A program made the translations under genes and the position numbers. From assembly GCF_008364685.1 (NCBI RefSeq), contig NZ_VTTL01000006.1, forward strand, positions 278,049 to 342,048: 64,000 bases of DNA. The letters are read 5' to 3'. This DNA comes from Xanthobacter oligotrophicus (GTDB lineage: Bacteria > Pseudomonadota > Alphaproteobacteria > Rhizobiales > Xanthobacteraceae). The stretch's first letter is position 1. Every line of letters begins with the position of its first letter. This document shows, in pieces, positions 35,569 through 44,774 of the stretch. The notes under the pieces are model-generated. The model worked only from the letters and a program-made list of their open reading frames with translations, ran no database searches and had not been told where the DNA came from.

Positions 35569-36398
35569 GGGATGGCCTCCTCGGGCGCGGGATCGGTGGG
35601 CACGGGGTCGGTGGGGACGGCGGACGGTGCGCCGGTGTCCACGTGGAGCGCCTCGAACAGGCGCGCCTTGATGGCGTTGAAGGCCGGCGAGACGCGGTCG
35701 CGCGGGCGCGGCAAGGGGTTCTCCACCACGGTGCGGATGCGGCCGGGATCGGCCTCCAGCACCACGATGTGGTCGGAGAGGTAGGCGGCTTCCTCGATGT
35801 CGTGGCTGACCAGGATCATGGTGATGCCGGTGCGCTGCCACAGCCGCTCCAGCTCCAGCTGGAGCGCGAGGCGATTGAAGGCATCCAGCGCGCTGAACGG
35901 CTCGTCAAGCAGCAGCAGGCGCGGCTGCCCGGCGAGGGTCCGGGCGATGGAGGCGCGCTGCGCCATGCCGCCCGACAGCTGGCTTGGGAACAGGTCGGCG
36001 GCATGGGCGAGACCCACCCGCTCCAGCAACTCGCGGACAAGGGCGTCGAGCGCCGCCGGCGCAAGCCCGGAGTGGAAGGCACCGAGCGCCACGTTCTGGC
36101 GCACGGTGAGCCAGGGGAACAGCCGGTGCTCCTGGAACAGCATGCCCCGCGACAGGTCCGGGCCGCGGATCGGCGCTTCGCCGACGCGGATGGAACCGGA
36201 ATAGTCGCGGTCGAGCCCGGCCACGAGGCGCAGGATGGTGGACTTGCCGCAGCCCGAGGGGCCGATGAGCGTGATGAAGGCGCCGGCCTCCACCTGAAGG
36301 TCGATGCCGCGGAGCACCGGCCGGGGCCCGGCCTTGCCCGCATAGTCCTTATCCAGCCGGCTGATGAGAAGTGGCAACCCGCGAGGCGCGCTGTCCAT
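35565..36398 (-). CDS. Nitrate/sulfonate/taurine-type ABC ATPase (SsuB-like), copy 1
   Basis: 277 residues with Walker A GPSGCGKST, Q-loop LFQEHRLFPWLTV, signature LSGGMAQRASIARTL, Walker B LLLLDEPFSALDAF and the switch histidine in LVSHDIEEAAYLSD. Powers the permease at 36,407, to which it lies nine bases downstream. The C-terminal tail contains a short repeat VPTDPVPTDPAPEE. Confidence 0.92.
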   Translation of the reverse strand: MDSAPRGLPLLISRLDKDYAGKAGPRPVLRGIDLQVEAGAFITLIGPSGCGKSTILRLVAGLDRDYSGSIRVGEAPIRGPDLSRGMLFQEHRLFPWLTVRQNVALGAFHSGLAPAALDALVRELLERVGLAHAADLFPSQLSGGMAQRASIARTLAGQPRLLLLDEPFSALDAFNRLALQLELERLWQRTGITMILVSHDIEEAAYLSDHIVVLEADPGRIRTVVENPLPRPRDRVSPAFNAIKARLFEALHVDTGAPSAVPTDPVPTDPAPEEAIP

Positions 36399-36406
36399 GG
36401 CCGGCC

Positions 36407-37282
36407 TCACACCTGCGCCGTGCGGCGCCAGCGCATCAGGTGATGCTCCAGCTGGGCGAGCACGCCATATTCGAGCACGCCCATCACTGCGGCGAAGCCC
36501 AGGGTCCAGGCGATGACGCCAGCCACGTTCTGGGCACCGAACTCGCTGTTGAGCTGGTAGCCGATGCCGCTCGACAGGCCGAAGAGCTCCACCAGCACCA
36601 CCACCTTCCACGCCAGCGACAGGCCGAGCCGCGCACCGCCCAGCAGCGCGGGCATCAGGCTCGGCAGCCACAGGCAGGCGAGGCGCGTGCGCAGCGGCAG
36701 GCGCAGCATGGCGGCCACCTCCAGCAGCTCGGCATCCACCGCGCGCACGCCCTGCAGGATGTTGAGCAGCAGCGCCGGGGCGATGGAGAGCGCCACCGCC
36801 ACCGCCGCGCCGGTGAGCCCGATGCCGAACCAGATGATGCACAGGAGCGCCCACACCAGCCCCGGCACCGTGAGCCCGACGATGATCGCCGGCTCCAGGA
36901 AATGCGCCACCGCCTTCTGCCGGCCCATGGCGATGCCGGCGGCCACCGCGACGGCGAAGGCGATGGTGAAGCCCGCCCCCACCCGCAGCAACGTCACCGC
37001 CATCTCGCCGAAAAAGTGCCCGCCCCTGAAGATGCGCGCCAGCTCCTTGCCGATCTCCGGCAGGTGCGGCACGAGCGGAGAGTGGAGCGCCACCGCCATG
37101 GCCTCCCATGCGCCGGCCGTAAGGCCGAGCAGCAGCAGGGGCAGGGCCACCGGCGCGACGCGGCTCGCCGCGCGCCGCCACGTTCCGGGGTGGAACAGGG
37201 TTCCGGCGCGGGAGGGCGCCGCACGCGGTGCCTCGGCCGCGCCGGGCGCGAGGCGGCCGCCGGAGGAGGCCTCCATGCTCAT
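36407..37282 (-). CDS. SsuC-like ABC permease, copy 1
   Basis: 291-residue inner-membrane permease of the nitrate/taurine type, with about six helices and the conserved EAA-loop region LPSLMPALLGGARLGLSLAW followed by GLSSGIGYQLNSEFG. The start at 37,282 overlaps the stop of the binding-protein gene by ATGA. It shares layout and motifs with the second permease at 39,156 (LTVPGLVWALLCIIWFG against LTVPGLVWALLCVIWFG), showing duplication. Confidence 0.91.
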   Translation of the reverse strand: MSMEASSGGRLAPGAAEAPRAAPSRAGTLFHPGTWRRAASRVAPVALPLLLLGLTAGAWEAMAVALHSPLVPHLPEIGKELARIFRGGHFFGEMAVTLLRVGAGFTIAFAVAVAAGIAMGRQKAVAHFLEPAIIVGLTVPGLVWALLCIIWFGIGLTGAAVAVALSIAPALLLNILQGVRAVDAELLEVAAMLRLPLRTRLACLWLPSLMPALLGGARLGLSLAWKVVVLVELFGLSSGIGYQLNSEFGAQNVAGVIAWTLGFAAVMGVLEYGVLAQLEHHLMRWRRTAQV

Positions 37283-38286
37283 GATACGCCCGGCAGCACG
37301 GTGTAGAGCGGCTCGGTCGGACGGGAGTCCAGCGTGCCGTACTTCAGCGCCAGGTCGATCTGCTGGCCGATATTGTCGAACACCGTCTGGTTCCACTCCA
37401 CCGGGGTCACGCGGGCGATGCGCTCGGGCAGGAGCGCGATGGCGTCGGTCTCCTCCTCGCGCAGGCCGAGGGCGGTGTAGAGCTCGGGCCGCTTGAGGAT
37501 GGAGGGATCCTTGCGCAGCACGCGGTTGATGTGGAGGTAGGCCCTCGCGACCTTGGCGGCCACCTCCGGATTGGCGTCGATCCACGACCTGCGCGCCGCC
37601 CAGCCCACCAGGAACAGCGGCTCCTTGTTGCCGGTGGCGGCGTTCCACAGGTCCTCCACGCGGGCGATCTCCCGCGCGCCGCGGGCCACGAGGCGGGTGG
37701 AGTTGGGCTCGATGGCGAGGATGGCGTCCACGTCGCCGCGCTCGAACAGGGCGAGGCTGGCGAGGCCGGGGCTGTGGCTCACCTGGAAATCCTTGCGCAG
37801 GTTCAGGCCATAAAGGGCGGCCGCCACCTCCGCCTGGCGGAAGGTGTCGGTGTTCACCGGCACGGTGGCAATGCGCTTGCCTTTCAGGTCCTCCAGCTTG
37901 CGGGCCGGGCTGCCGGCGGGGACGATGAAGCTGCCGTGGTTGAGGCTGAGCGGGGCGAACAGGGTCACGTCCGCGCCCTTCAGCTGGGCTTCCGCCACGC
38001 CGAGCGCGCCGTAGCCACCCACGTTCAGCGCCCCCGAAAGCAGTTGCACCTGCATCTGGCCCGGCGCGGTGCCGACCCAGGAGATGTCGAGCCCCGACAG
38101 GTCCACGAGGTCGGAGGCCATGAGGGCGGGATAGATGGCGGAGGTGCTGCCCTTGTTCGGCGCCATCAGGTTGATGGAAAAGGGCTTTCCCGCCTCGGCC
38201 CGGGCGCGGCCGGAAAGCGCGGCGAGCCCGAGCGCGGCGAAGCCGGCTGTGAGGAGGGTGCGCCGTCGCAGTCCATCGTGGGGCAT
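37279..38286 (-). CDS. SsuA-like ABC substrate-binding protein, copy 1
   Basis: 335-residue periplasmic type II binding protein with a Tat-like leader (LRRRTLLTAGFAALGLAALS ending GRARA), start at 38,286. Conserved regions include LKGKRIATVPVNTDTFRQAE and FERGDVDAILAIEPNSTRLV, nearly identical in plan to copy 2 at 40,052. It probably binds an organosulfonate or sulfate ester for the copy 1 permease and ATPase. Confidence 0.9.
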   Translation of the reverse strand: MPHDGLRRRTLLTAGFAALGLAALSGRARAEAGKPFSINLMAPNKGSTSAIYPALMASDLVDLSGLDISWVGTAPGQMQVQLLSGALNVGGYGALGVAEAQLKGADVTLFAPLSLNHGSFIVPAGSPARKLEDLKGKRIATVPVNTDTFRQAEVAAALYGLNLRKDFQVSHSPGLASLALFERGDVDAILAIEPNSTRLVARGAREIARVEDLWNAATGNKEPLFLVGWAARRSWIDANPEVAAKVARAYLHINRVLRKDPSILKRPELYTALGLREEETDAIALLPERIARVTPVEWNQTVFDNIGQQIDLALKYGTLDSRPTEPLYTVLPGVS

Positions 38287-38404
38287 GGGCTTGGGTCCTC
38301 GGCTGTGGGCGCGGCAGCCGTCCGGCTCCGGCCGCGTTGGTCCGCCCGGCCGGGAGGTCCGGCCGGTCCGTTTCATGGGGATTGCGCGGGTCGGCGAGGC
38401 CGTG

Positions 38405-39163
38405 TCAGGCCTCGCCGAGGGCGTGCAGCACCTGCCGGTGGATGGCGAACAAGGCCGGGTCCTCCGGGTCGCGCGGGTGCGGCAGGTCGATGTCCATCAC
38501 GGCGGCGAAGCGGCCGGGATGGCCGTTGAGCACGAAGATGCGGTCGGCGAGCAGGGCCGCCTCCAGCATGTTGTGGGTCACCAGAACCCCGGTGGGCCGC
38601 GGGCCGTCCGCCTCGCCCCACAGGCTCTGCAGCAAAAGGCGCAGGCGGCGGGCGGTCAGCTCGTCGAGCGCGCTGAAGGGCTCGTCCAGCAGCAGGATGT
38701 CGGGGTCCACGGCGAAGGCGCGTGCGATGGCCACGCGCTGGCGCTGGCCGCCGGAGAGGAACTGCGGATAGGCGCCGGCGTGGTCCACAAGGCCCACCTT
38801 GCGCAAGAGGGCGCGCACCGTCTCGCGGGCGTCGCCGGGCGGCCGGCTGCCCTCGCGCTCGAAGGCGAGGGCGATGTTCTCCTCCGCCGTCAGCCAGTCC
38901 ACCAGGCGCGGCTGCTGGAACACCATGGCGAGGCGGCTGTCGCGGGCCCGTCCGTCGAAGCGGATGGCGCCTGCGTCCGGCGCGTCGAGCCCGGCGATGA
39001 GGTTGAGCAGGGTGGACTTGCCGCAGCCCGAGGGACCCACGAGCGCCACCAACTGGCCGGCCTCGACCCGCATGTCGAGACCATCGAAGATCACGGCGGG
39101 GCGCCGCCCGCCGCGCGGGGCATAGGCCTTGCCCAGCCCCTCGATGACGATGTCGCTACTCAT
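38405..39163 (-). CDS. SsuB-like ABC ATPase, copy 2
   Basis: 252 residues: Walker A GPSGCGKST, Q-loop VFQQPRLVDWL, signature LSGGQRQRVAIARAF, Walker B ILLLDEPFSALDEL, switch histidine in LVTHNMLEAALLAD. It overlaps the permease at 39,156 by eight bases. The gap of 118 bases to the copy 1 binding protein is the largest in the operon, marking the boundary between the two transporter sets. Confidence 0.92.
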   Translation of the reverse strand: MSSDIVIEGLGKAYAPRGGRRPAVIFDGLDMRVEAGQLVALVGPSGCGKSTLLNLIAGLDAPDAGAIRFDGRARDSRLAMVFQQPRLVDWLTAEENIALAFEREGSRPPGDARETVRALLRKVGLVDHAGAYPQFLSGGQRQRVAIARAFAVDPDILLLDEPFSALDELTARRLRLLLQSLWGEADGPRPTGVLVTHNMLEAALLADRIFVLNGHPGRFAAVMDIDLPHPRDPEDPALFAIHRQVLHALGEA

Positions 39164-40001
39164 AGGCCGATTTCTTCCAGTGGCTGGCGTTCTTTTCGAT
39201 CGGCCGGAACACGAGGTATTCCACCGCCATCATTGCGAGCCAGAAAGCGAGGGTCCAGGCGATCACGCCCTCCACGCTCTGCAGGCTGAACTGGGAATTG
39301 AGCTGGTAGCCCACCCCGTTCGACATGCCGAAGATCTCCACCAGCACGATGACCTTCCAGGCGATGGAAAAGCCCACCCGCGCGCCGGAGATGGTGGAGG
39401 CGTAGAGCAGGGGAATCCAGATCCGCCGCAGCACGGTGGTGCGCTTCAGCCGGAACACGCGCGTCATCTCCACGATGTCGGCGGAGAGCGAGCGCACGCC
39501 CTGCTGCACCGTGATGACCATGGAGGGCAGCACCCCCAGCGCCACCGCGATCACCGGGGACACGATGCTCACCCCGAACCAGATCACGCACAAAAGCGCC
39601 CATACCAGTCCGGGCACGGTGAGGCCGAGAATGACCCCGGGCTCGAAGAAGCGCTCCGCCTTGCGCGACACCGCCGAGGCGATGCCGATGGGAAACGCCA
39701 GCACCACCGCGAGCAGGAAGCCGAGCCCCATGCGGTAGAAGGTGACCCAGATCTCCCGGAACGCCTTGCCGCTCTCGCCGATGACCAGGAATTCGCGCAG
39801 GATGGCGGAGAGGTCCGGCACCAGCGGCGAGTGCAGCCACAGGGCCATCGCCTCCCACGCCGCCGCGAGCAGCACGAAGGAGGCGATGAAGGGTAGCGCC
39901 TCGCCCGCAGCGGTGCGCAGCGCCGGCGCCCACCGGGCGGCGGGGCGCTGCCCCCGCAGGCGGGCGCGGGCGGCTGCATCGGCTTTATCCACGACTGACA
40001 T
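39156..40001 (-). CDS. SsuC-like ABC permease, copy 2
   Basis: 281 residues from the ATG at 40,001 (AAGAGGAACC upstream). Permease core LTVPGLVWALLCVIWFGVSI, loop ISGARVGFSIAWKVIVLVEI and GMSNGVGYQLNSQF. Paralogous to the permease at 36,407. Works with the ATPase at 38,405 and the binding protein at 40,052, which are encoded on each side. Confidence 0.91.
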   Translation of the reverse strand: MSVVDKADAAARARLRGQRPAARWAPALRTAAGEALPFIASFVLLAAAWEAMALWLHSPLVPDLSAILREFLVIGESGKAFREIWVTFYRMGLGFLLAVVLAFPIGIASAVSRKAERFFEPGVILGLTVPGLVWALLCVIWFGVSIVSPVIAVALGVLPSMVITVQQGVRSLSADIVEMTRVFRLKRTTVLRRIWIPLLYASTISGARVGFSIAWKVIVLVEIFGMSNGVGYQLNSQFSLQSVEGVIAWTLAFWLAMMAVEYLVFRPIEKNASHWKKSAYE

Positions 40002-40051
40002 GGTTCCTCTTTCACGCATGCCCGGCGGGCCGAAGCCGGCCGGGCCCGCCT

Positions 40052-41020
40052 TCAGACCTTCACGTAGATCTTGCCGGCGGGCGCCTGCTTCAGCAGGCCG
40101 AGTTTCACCGCGACTTCGATCTGCTTGTCGATGACCTTGAACACCTCCTCGTCCCACGCCGTGGCATAGGAGCCCTGCGCCCGTCCGGGCAGCAGCGCGA
40201 GGGCTTCGGTCTCATCCGGCTTGATGCCGATGTCGCGGGCCACGTCCACCAGCAGCCGCGGGTTCTCGCGGATGGCGGAGTTGACCTTCACGAACAGCCT
40301 GGAGACCTTCGAGGCGGTCTCGCGGTTGGCGTCGAGCCAGGTGCGGCTTGCGGCGAGGCCGACGAGGATGGGCGCGCCCTTGAGGCCGGTGCCGCGCTCC
40401 CATTCGTCCGCCACCCGGGCGAGGTCGCGGGCGCCGCGGGCGACGAGGCGCGTGGCGGTGGGCTCCAGGGTGAGGATGGCCTCCACGTCGCCGCGCTCGA
40501 ACAAGGCGAGGTTTGCGAGAGGTGAGCCGAACACAATCCTGAGGTCGTTGAAGTCAAGACCGGCGAGGGAGGCAGTGATCTTGGCCTGCTGGTAGGTTTC
40601 GCTGGTCTCGGGGGTGGAGGCCACCGTCTTGCCGGCGAGGTCCTTGGGGGTTTTGTAGGGGCTGTCGCCGCGCACCACCCAGCGGGTGTTGTTGTCCAGC
40701 GCCGGGCCGAACAGCACGATGTCGCTGCCCTTGTTGACGATGGTGCTGAGCCCCACCGAGCCGTAGACGCCCACGTCCAGCGCGCCAGCGGTCAACTGCG
40801 TCTGCATCTTGCCGGGGTCGGCGACGATCCATTCCAGGTTCAGCCCCAGCGCCTCGGCGATGCCGAGCCGCGACACCAGCGGCTGCCACACCGAGCCGGC
40901 GCTCCCGGGCGAGGGCAGGGTGATGCGCACCGGCGCGGCGGCAGCGGACACCCGCCCCGCCGGCAGCAGCGCGGCGGACGCGGCGCCCGCGAGCAGCTTC
41001 AGGTTTTCTCTTCTGTTCAT
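40052..41020 (-). CDS. SsuA-like ABC substrate-binding protein, copy 2
   Basis: 322 residues from the ATG at 41,020, with a Tat-like leader (NRRENLKLLAGAASAALLPA...). The stretch FERGDVEAILTLEPTATRLV parallels copy 1. The gene follows the TauD-like dioxygenase by 58 bases and precedes its permease. Having two closely related sets in one operon suggests separate but similar ligands. Confidence 0.9.
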   Translation of the reverse strand: MNRRENLKLLAGAASAALLPAGRVSAAAAPVRITLPSPGSAGSVWQPLVSRLGIAEALGLNLEWIVADPGKMQTQLTAGALDVGVYGSVGLSTIVNKGSDIVLFGPALDNNTRWVVRGDSPYKTPKDLAGKTVASTPETSETYQQAKITASLAGLDFNDLRIVFGSPLANLALFERGDVEAILTLEPTATRLVARGARDLARVADEWERGTGLKGAPILVGLAASRTWLDANRETASKVSRLFVKVNSAIRENPRLLVDVARDIGIKPDETEALALLPGRAQGSYATAWDEEVFKVIDKQIEVAVKLGLLKQAPAGKIYVKV

Positions 41021-41078
41021 CTTCACGTCTCCGCCCGGGGCCGGGCACTCGGGGGCTGGGGCGGCCTGTCGGGCGGGT

Positions 41079-42041
41079 TTACTGGACGATGGCGCGATGG
41101 AGCACGCGCAGGCCGTCGCCGTAATCGGCGACGCCGCGATGCTGGACCACACGGTTGTCCCAGATCACCGCCGCGCCTTCCTGCCAGGCGACGCGGGTCT
41201 GCACGTCTGGAGACTTGACGTAGTCGAACAGGATCTGGAGCAGGTGGTCGCTCACCGTGCGGGGAACGCCCAGGATGCGCTGGGTGTACAGCTCGCTGAC
41301 GAAGATCTGCTTGCGGCCGGTGTCGGGGTGCACGCGGATCACCGGCGCCTCGATGGGCGGATACTTGGCGCGCTGGGCGGCGAGCGCGCCGGGGTCCTGG
41401 TAGGCGAGGGTCAGGAAGCCCTGCGTCTCCACGTCGTGCACCGCCGTCAAGGTTTCGAGGTAGCGCGCGAAATCAGGGTCCAGCAGGTCGTAGGCAGCGG
41501 TGGCGTTGGCGAACAGGGTGTCGCCGCCGGTGGGCGGCGCGGCCTTGCCGAACAGGGCGGTGAAGCGCGGTGGCTCGGGCACGAACGCCTGGTCGATGTG
41601 CCAGATCAGGTTCATGCGCGTCTTCTTCACCGAGGAATCGATGGTGTTGACGTTGGTGTTCTCCGCCGGGGCGGGGGTGTAGGGCGTGCCGGCGTAGCGG
41701 GCCTGGCCGAACAGGCTGACGAGGCGGCCGAAATCCTCGGCCTGAACCGTGCCCGGCGCAAAGAACAGGAAGCCGTAGCGCACCAGGCGGTCATGGAGAA
41801 ACTGGGCGAGCGCCGCATCCAGTTCCGGCGCGGAGGCGCTGAAGTCGAGGCCGCGCACGTGGGCGCCAACCACCGGCGAATAGGGCTCGACCACCACGGC
41901 GTCGAGGGCTTCCCGCTCGCCCCGGTAATCGGCGATGGACAGGATCTTGGCCTGGGCGCTGTCGAGCCGCTCCTCGGGGATGTGCAGAACCCGTGCGGCC
42001 TGGATGTCGGACCCGGCGGAAGCTTGCGGCAGAGCAGTCAT
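41079..42041 (-). CDS. TauD/TfdA-family Fe(II)/2-oxoglutarate dioxygenase
   Basis: 320 residues from the ATG at 42,041. Iron ligands are His and Asp in LIWHIDQAF and the distal His in RVVQHRGVAD, with the 2-oxoglutarate arginine in RVLHRAIV. Related enzymes oxidise taurine, alkyl sulfates or aryloxyacetates and release the heteroatom group. As the promoter-proximal gene of an operon with SsuABC-like transporters, an alkyl-sulfonate or sulfate-ester substrate is most likely. It does not keep enough unique features for me to name it tauD. Confidence 0.88.
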   Translation of the reverse strand: MTALPQASAGSDIQAARVLHIPEERLDSAQAKILSIADYRGEREALDAVVVEPYSPVVGAHVRGLDFSASAPELDAALAQFLHDRLVRYGFLFFAPGTVQAEDFGRLVSLFGQARYAGTPYTPAPAENTNVNTIDSSVKKTRMNLIWHIDQAFVPEPPRFTALFGKAAPPTGGDTLFANATAAYDLLDPDFARYLETLTAVHDVETQGFLTLAYQDPGALAAQRAKYPPIEAPVIRVHPDTGRKQIFVSELYTQRILGVPRTVSDHLLQILFDYVKSPDVQTRVAWQEGAAVIWDNRVVQHRGVADYGDGLRVLHRAIVQ

Positions 42042-42241
42042 GTGTCGCTCCAAAACGGCGTTCGATTTTTGTTGCGCTTCGGAGCATGCGCGCGGCCAGG
42101 TCGCCGGCCCGAAGGTCGGCAGGCCCGCTGGCGCGGGGCCGGGCGAAATGGCGGCGCCCTGTGGGCGGGTCAGGACGTGGTCCCATGCTTCCGAGGCGGT
42201 GCCGACGGCCCCCCGAGGGGTGCAGCGTCGGCACATCTCGA

Positions 42242-42332
42242 CGCTACCCACTTAAAATTCTAAGTTCAATCTTTATTTTATTAAATTGATGGACTAAATA
42301 AAATACGTCGCAACGGCCGAAGACCCCCTGCC
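42242..42332. promoter_or_regulatory. AT-rich divergent promoter region with inverted repeat
   Basis: A sharp AT-rich island in GC-rich DNA between the TauD-like gene and the MFS gene. It contains a 9-bp inverted repeat, TATTTTATT at 42,274-42,282 and AATAAAATA at 42,297-42,305, with a 14-base spacer. A similar AT-rich palindrome occurs at 47,074-47,099 in the same sulfur region, so a common sulfur-limitation regulator of the CysB type is possible, but this is inference. Confidence 0.5.
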
Positions 42333-43760
42333 ATGCCGCCCCGGACCACCAGCTATCGTCCCCTCTCCGTCCTGGTGGGGCTGGCCTATTTCATGGACCA
42401 GCTGGACTCGACCATCATCGCTCCCGCCCTGCCGCAGATCGCCGTGGCCTTCGGGGTCAGCCCGCTGAACCTCGACCTGACCATGACGGTCTATCTGCTG
42501 GCCAACGTCGCCATCATTCCCCTGAGCGGCCTGCTCGCCGCCCGCTTTGGCACCCGCACGGTGTTCCAGGCCTCGCTCATCCTGTTCGCCGTGAGCTCGG
42601 CCCTGTGCGGCTTCGCGCAATCCCTTCCCGCGCTGGTGGCGGCCCGCGTGCTGCAGGGCGCGAGCGCGGCCCTGATGATGCCGGTGGGGCGTATGGCCAT
42701 CATCCACGCCACCAGCAAGGCCGACCTCGTGGCCGCGCTCGCCTGGATGATCACGCCGGCCATGCTGGGTCCGCTCGTCGGCCCACTGCTGGGCGGCGTC
42801 ATCGCCACCTATTCCGACTGGCGGTGGATCTTCTTCCTCAACCTGCCCCTCGGCCTCGCCGGCTATCTGTTCGCCGCGCGCGTCATGCCCCAGGTGACCG
42901 ACGAGGCGCCACCGGCCTTCGACCTGCGCCAGTGGATATGGCTGGCGCTGCTGCTGGTGGCCGGGGCGAGCTTGCTGTGGCTGGTGCGTCACCACGGCAT
43001 TTCACCCGCCGTGTATGCCGGCCTTGTCGCTGTGGCGGTCGTCTCCGGCACGGCCTATGTGCGGCGCGTGCGCGGCGGCGGGCATCCCCCACTGCTGGAT
43101 TTCGCGCTGCTGAAGGTGCCGACCTTCAGCGTCTCCTTCTGGGGTGGCTGCCTGGTACGCGTGGGCTATGGCGCGCTGCCGTTCCTGCTGCCGCTGCAGC
43201 TCCAGCTCGGCCTCGGCTTCACTGCCATCGAGAGCGGCGTGGTGCTGCTGGCGAGCGGCCTCGTCGCCTTCGTCACCAAGACATTCACCGCCCGGATCCT
43301 GGCGCATTTCGGCTTTCGCAGCGTGATCATCTGGAACGGCGTGCTGTGCGGCCTCGCGCTGGCCCTGTGCGCGGCGTTCCAGGCGTCCTGGAGCGTGGCG
43401 CTCATCGCCCTTCTCGCCTCGGTGGGCGGCTTCTTCCGCGCCATCCAGCTCAATGCGCTGGCGGCCATCGCCTATGCCGACCTGCCACGCCGCTCGGTGG
43501 CGCCAGCGACCTCGCTCAACACCACCTTCCAGCAGTTCGCGGTGATGATCGGCATCTCCCTGTCCGTCACCGTGGTGAACCTCTCCGCCTGGGCAGCACA
43601 GCGCCCGCATCCCGGCGGCGGCGACTATGCGGCCGCCTTCCTCCTGCTCGCGGTCCTGGTGCTGGCTGCCGTGCCGGTGGCCCTCCGCCTGCATCCCGGT
43701 GCCGGGCATGAACTCAGCGGGCACCGCCGGGCCTCCGGCTCGCCGGCGGGCCGCGCGTAA
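42333..43760 (+). CDS. MFS transporter, DHA2-type drug/proton antiporter family
   Basis: 475 residues with about 14 hydrophobic helices. Motifs: helix 1 LAYFMDQLDSTIIAPALPQI and SGLLAARFGTRTVFQASL, RVLQGASAALMMPVGRM, and SDWRWIFFLNLPLGLAGYLF, all typical of EmrB-like DHA2 exporters. It lies 5' to a rhodanese gene in the sulfur region and is divergent from the TauD operon; it may export a sulfur compound or act as a general efflux pump. Confidence 0.86.
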   Translation: MPPRTTSYRPLSVLVGLAYFMDQLDSTIIAPALPQIAVAFGVSPLNLDLTMTVYLLANVAIIPLSGLLAARFGTRTVFQASLILFAVSSALCGFAQSLPALVAARVLQGASAALMMPVGRMAIIHATSKADLVAALAWMITPAMLGPLVGPLLGGVIATYSDWRWIFFLNLPLGLAGYLFAARVMPQVTDEAPPAFDLRQWIWLALLLVAGASLLWLVRHHGISPAVYAGLVAVAVVSGTAYVRRVRGGGHPPLLDFALLKVPTFSVSFWGGCLVRVGYGALPFLLPLQLQLGLGFTAIESGVVLLASGLVAFVTKTFTARILAHFGFRSVIIWNGVLCGLALALCAAFQASWSVALIALLASVGGFFRAIQLNALAAIAYADLPRRSVAPATSLNTTFQQFAVMIGISLSVTVVNLSAWAAQRPHPGGGDYAAAFLLLAVLVLAAVPVALRLHPGAGHELSGHRRASGSPAGRA

Positions 43761-43828
43761 CGAGGCTGCGCGTCGCGCGAGGGCACCTTCTCCGCCGCAT
43801 CCCGGCACTCTCTTAGGGAAAAGACATC

Positions 43829-44695
43829 ATGACCGAGCCCGCCCCCTCTCTCCTCGTCTCCACCCAATGGCTCGCCGAGCACCTTGCTGACCCGGAGCTG
43901 CGCCTGTTCGACGCCACGGCGGGCGCCGCCCTCGCCCCCGGTGCAGCGCAGGCCGAGCCCGCCCGCGCGGTGTTCGAGAAGGCCCACATTCCCGGCGCCC
44001 GTTATCTCGACCTGAAGAACGACCTCTCCGACACCTCGGCCGCGCTCGACTTCACCCGCCTCCCGCCGGAGGCCGCCGCCGCGGCCTTCGCCAGCGTGGG
44101 TATCGGGCCGGATGCCGTGGTGGTGGTCTATTCCACCTCGACCTACGGCTGGGCGACCCGGGTGTGGTGGCTGCTGAATGACCTCGGCTTCCGCCGCGTG
44201 GCTGTGCTGGACGGCGGCCTCGCCAAGTGGGTCAAGGAGGGCCGGCCCACGGCGAACGGCACACAGCCGGCCTATCCGCCCGCGCCCGCCTTCGAGCCCG
44301 TGGCGCAGCGCCTGTTCGCCGACCTGCCGGAGGTCGCAGCCGTGGTGGAGGCGGGAGGCGCCACGCTGGTGAACGCCCTCAGCCCGGATCACTTCAGCGG
44401 CGCGGTCACCGGGCCCCACGGGCGCAGCGGGCGGATTCCCGGCAGCATCTCCCTGCCGGCGGGGTCGCTGGTGGCGGCGGCGGACAACAGCCTCAAGCCG
44501 CTGGAGGTGCTGAAGGCGGAGTTCGCCGCCAAGGGCATCTCTCCTGAGACCGACGTCATCGCCTATTGCGGCAGCGGCATTGCCGCCACCCTCGACGGCT
44601 TCGTCCTGAAGGCGCTGGGGCACGACAGGGTCCGTGTCTACGACGGCTCGCTGTCGGAATGGTCGAAGGACCCCCAGCGTCCTCTGGAGGCCTGA
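43829..44695 (+). CDS. Two-domain rhodanese, thiosulfate/3-mercaptopyruvate sulfurtransferase type
   Basis: 288 residues with two rhodanese domains; the N-terminal one is catalytically empty and the C-terminal one has the active cysteine in IAYCGSGIAA. Further motifs are KAHIPGARYLDL and VAVLDGGLAKW. Transfers sulfane sulfur from thiosulfate or 3-mercaptopyruvate to an acceptor. It is paralogous to the gene at 47,176 (VSTQWLAEHL against VSTQWLGEHL at the N-terminus). Cytoplasmic, as no signal peptide is visible. Confidence 0.9.
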   Translation: MTEPAPSLLVSTQWLAEHLADPELRLFDATAGAALAPGAAQAEPARAVFEKAHIPGARYLDLKNDLSDTSAALDFTRLPPEAAAAAFASVGIGPDAVVVVYSTSTYGWATRVWWLLNDLGFRRVAVLDGGLAKWVKEGRPTANGTQPAYPPAPAFEPVAQRLFADLPEVAAVVEAGGATLVNALSPDHFSGAVTGPHGRSGRIPGSISLPAGSLVAAADNSLKPLEVLKAEFAAKGISPETDVIAYCGSGIAATLDGFVLKALGHDRVRVYDGSLSEWSKDPQRPLEA

Positions 44696-44774
44696 GCCGC
44701 GCCTTCGCCCGGCCGCGGCCCCGCCGCGGGCGCCGGGAGCGTCCCCTTTCCCACACAGCACTGGAGAGCCAGCC

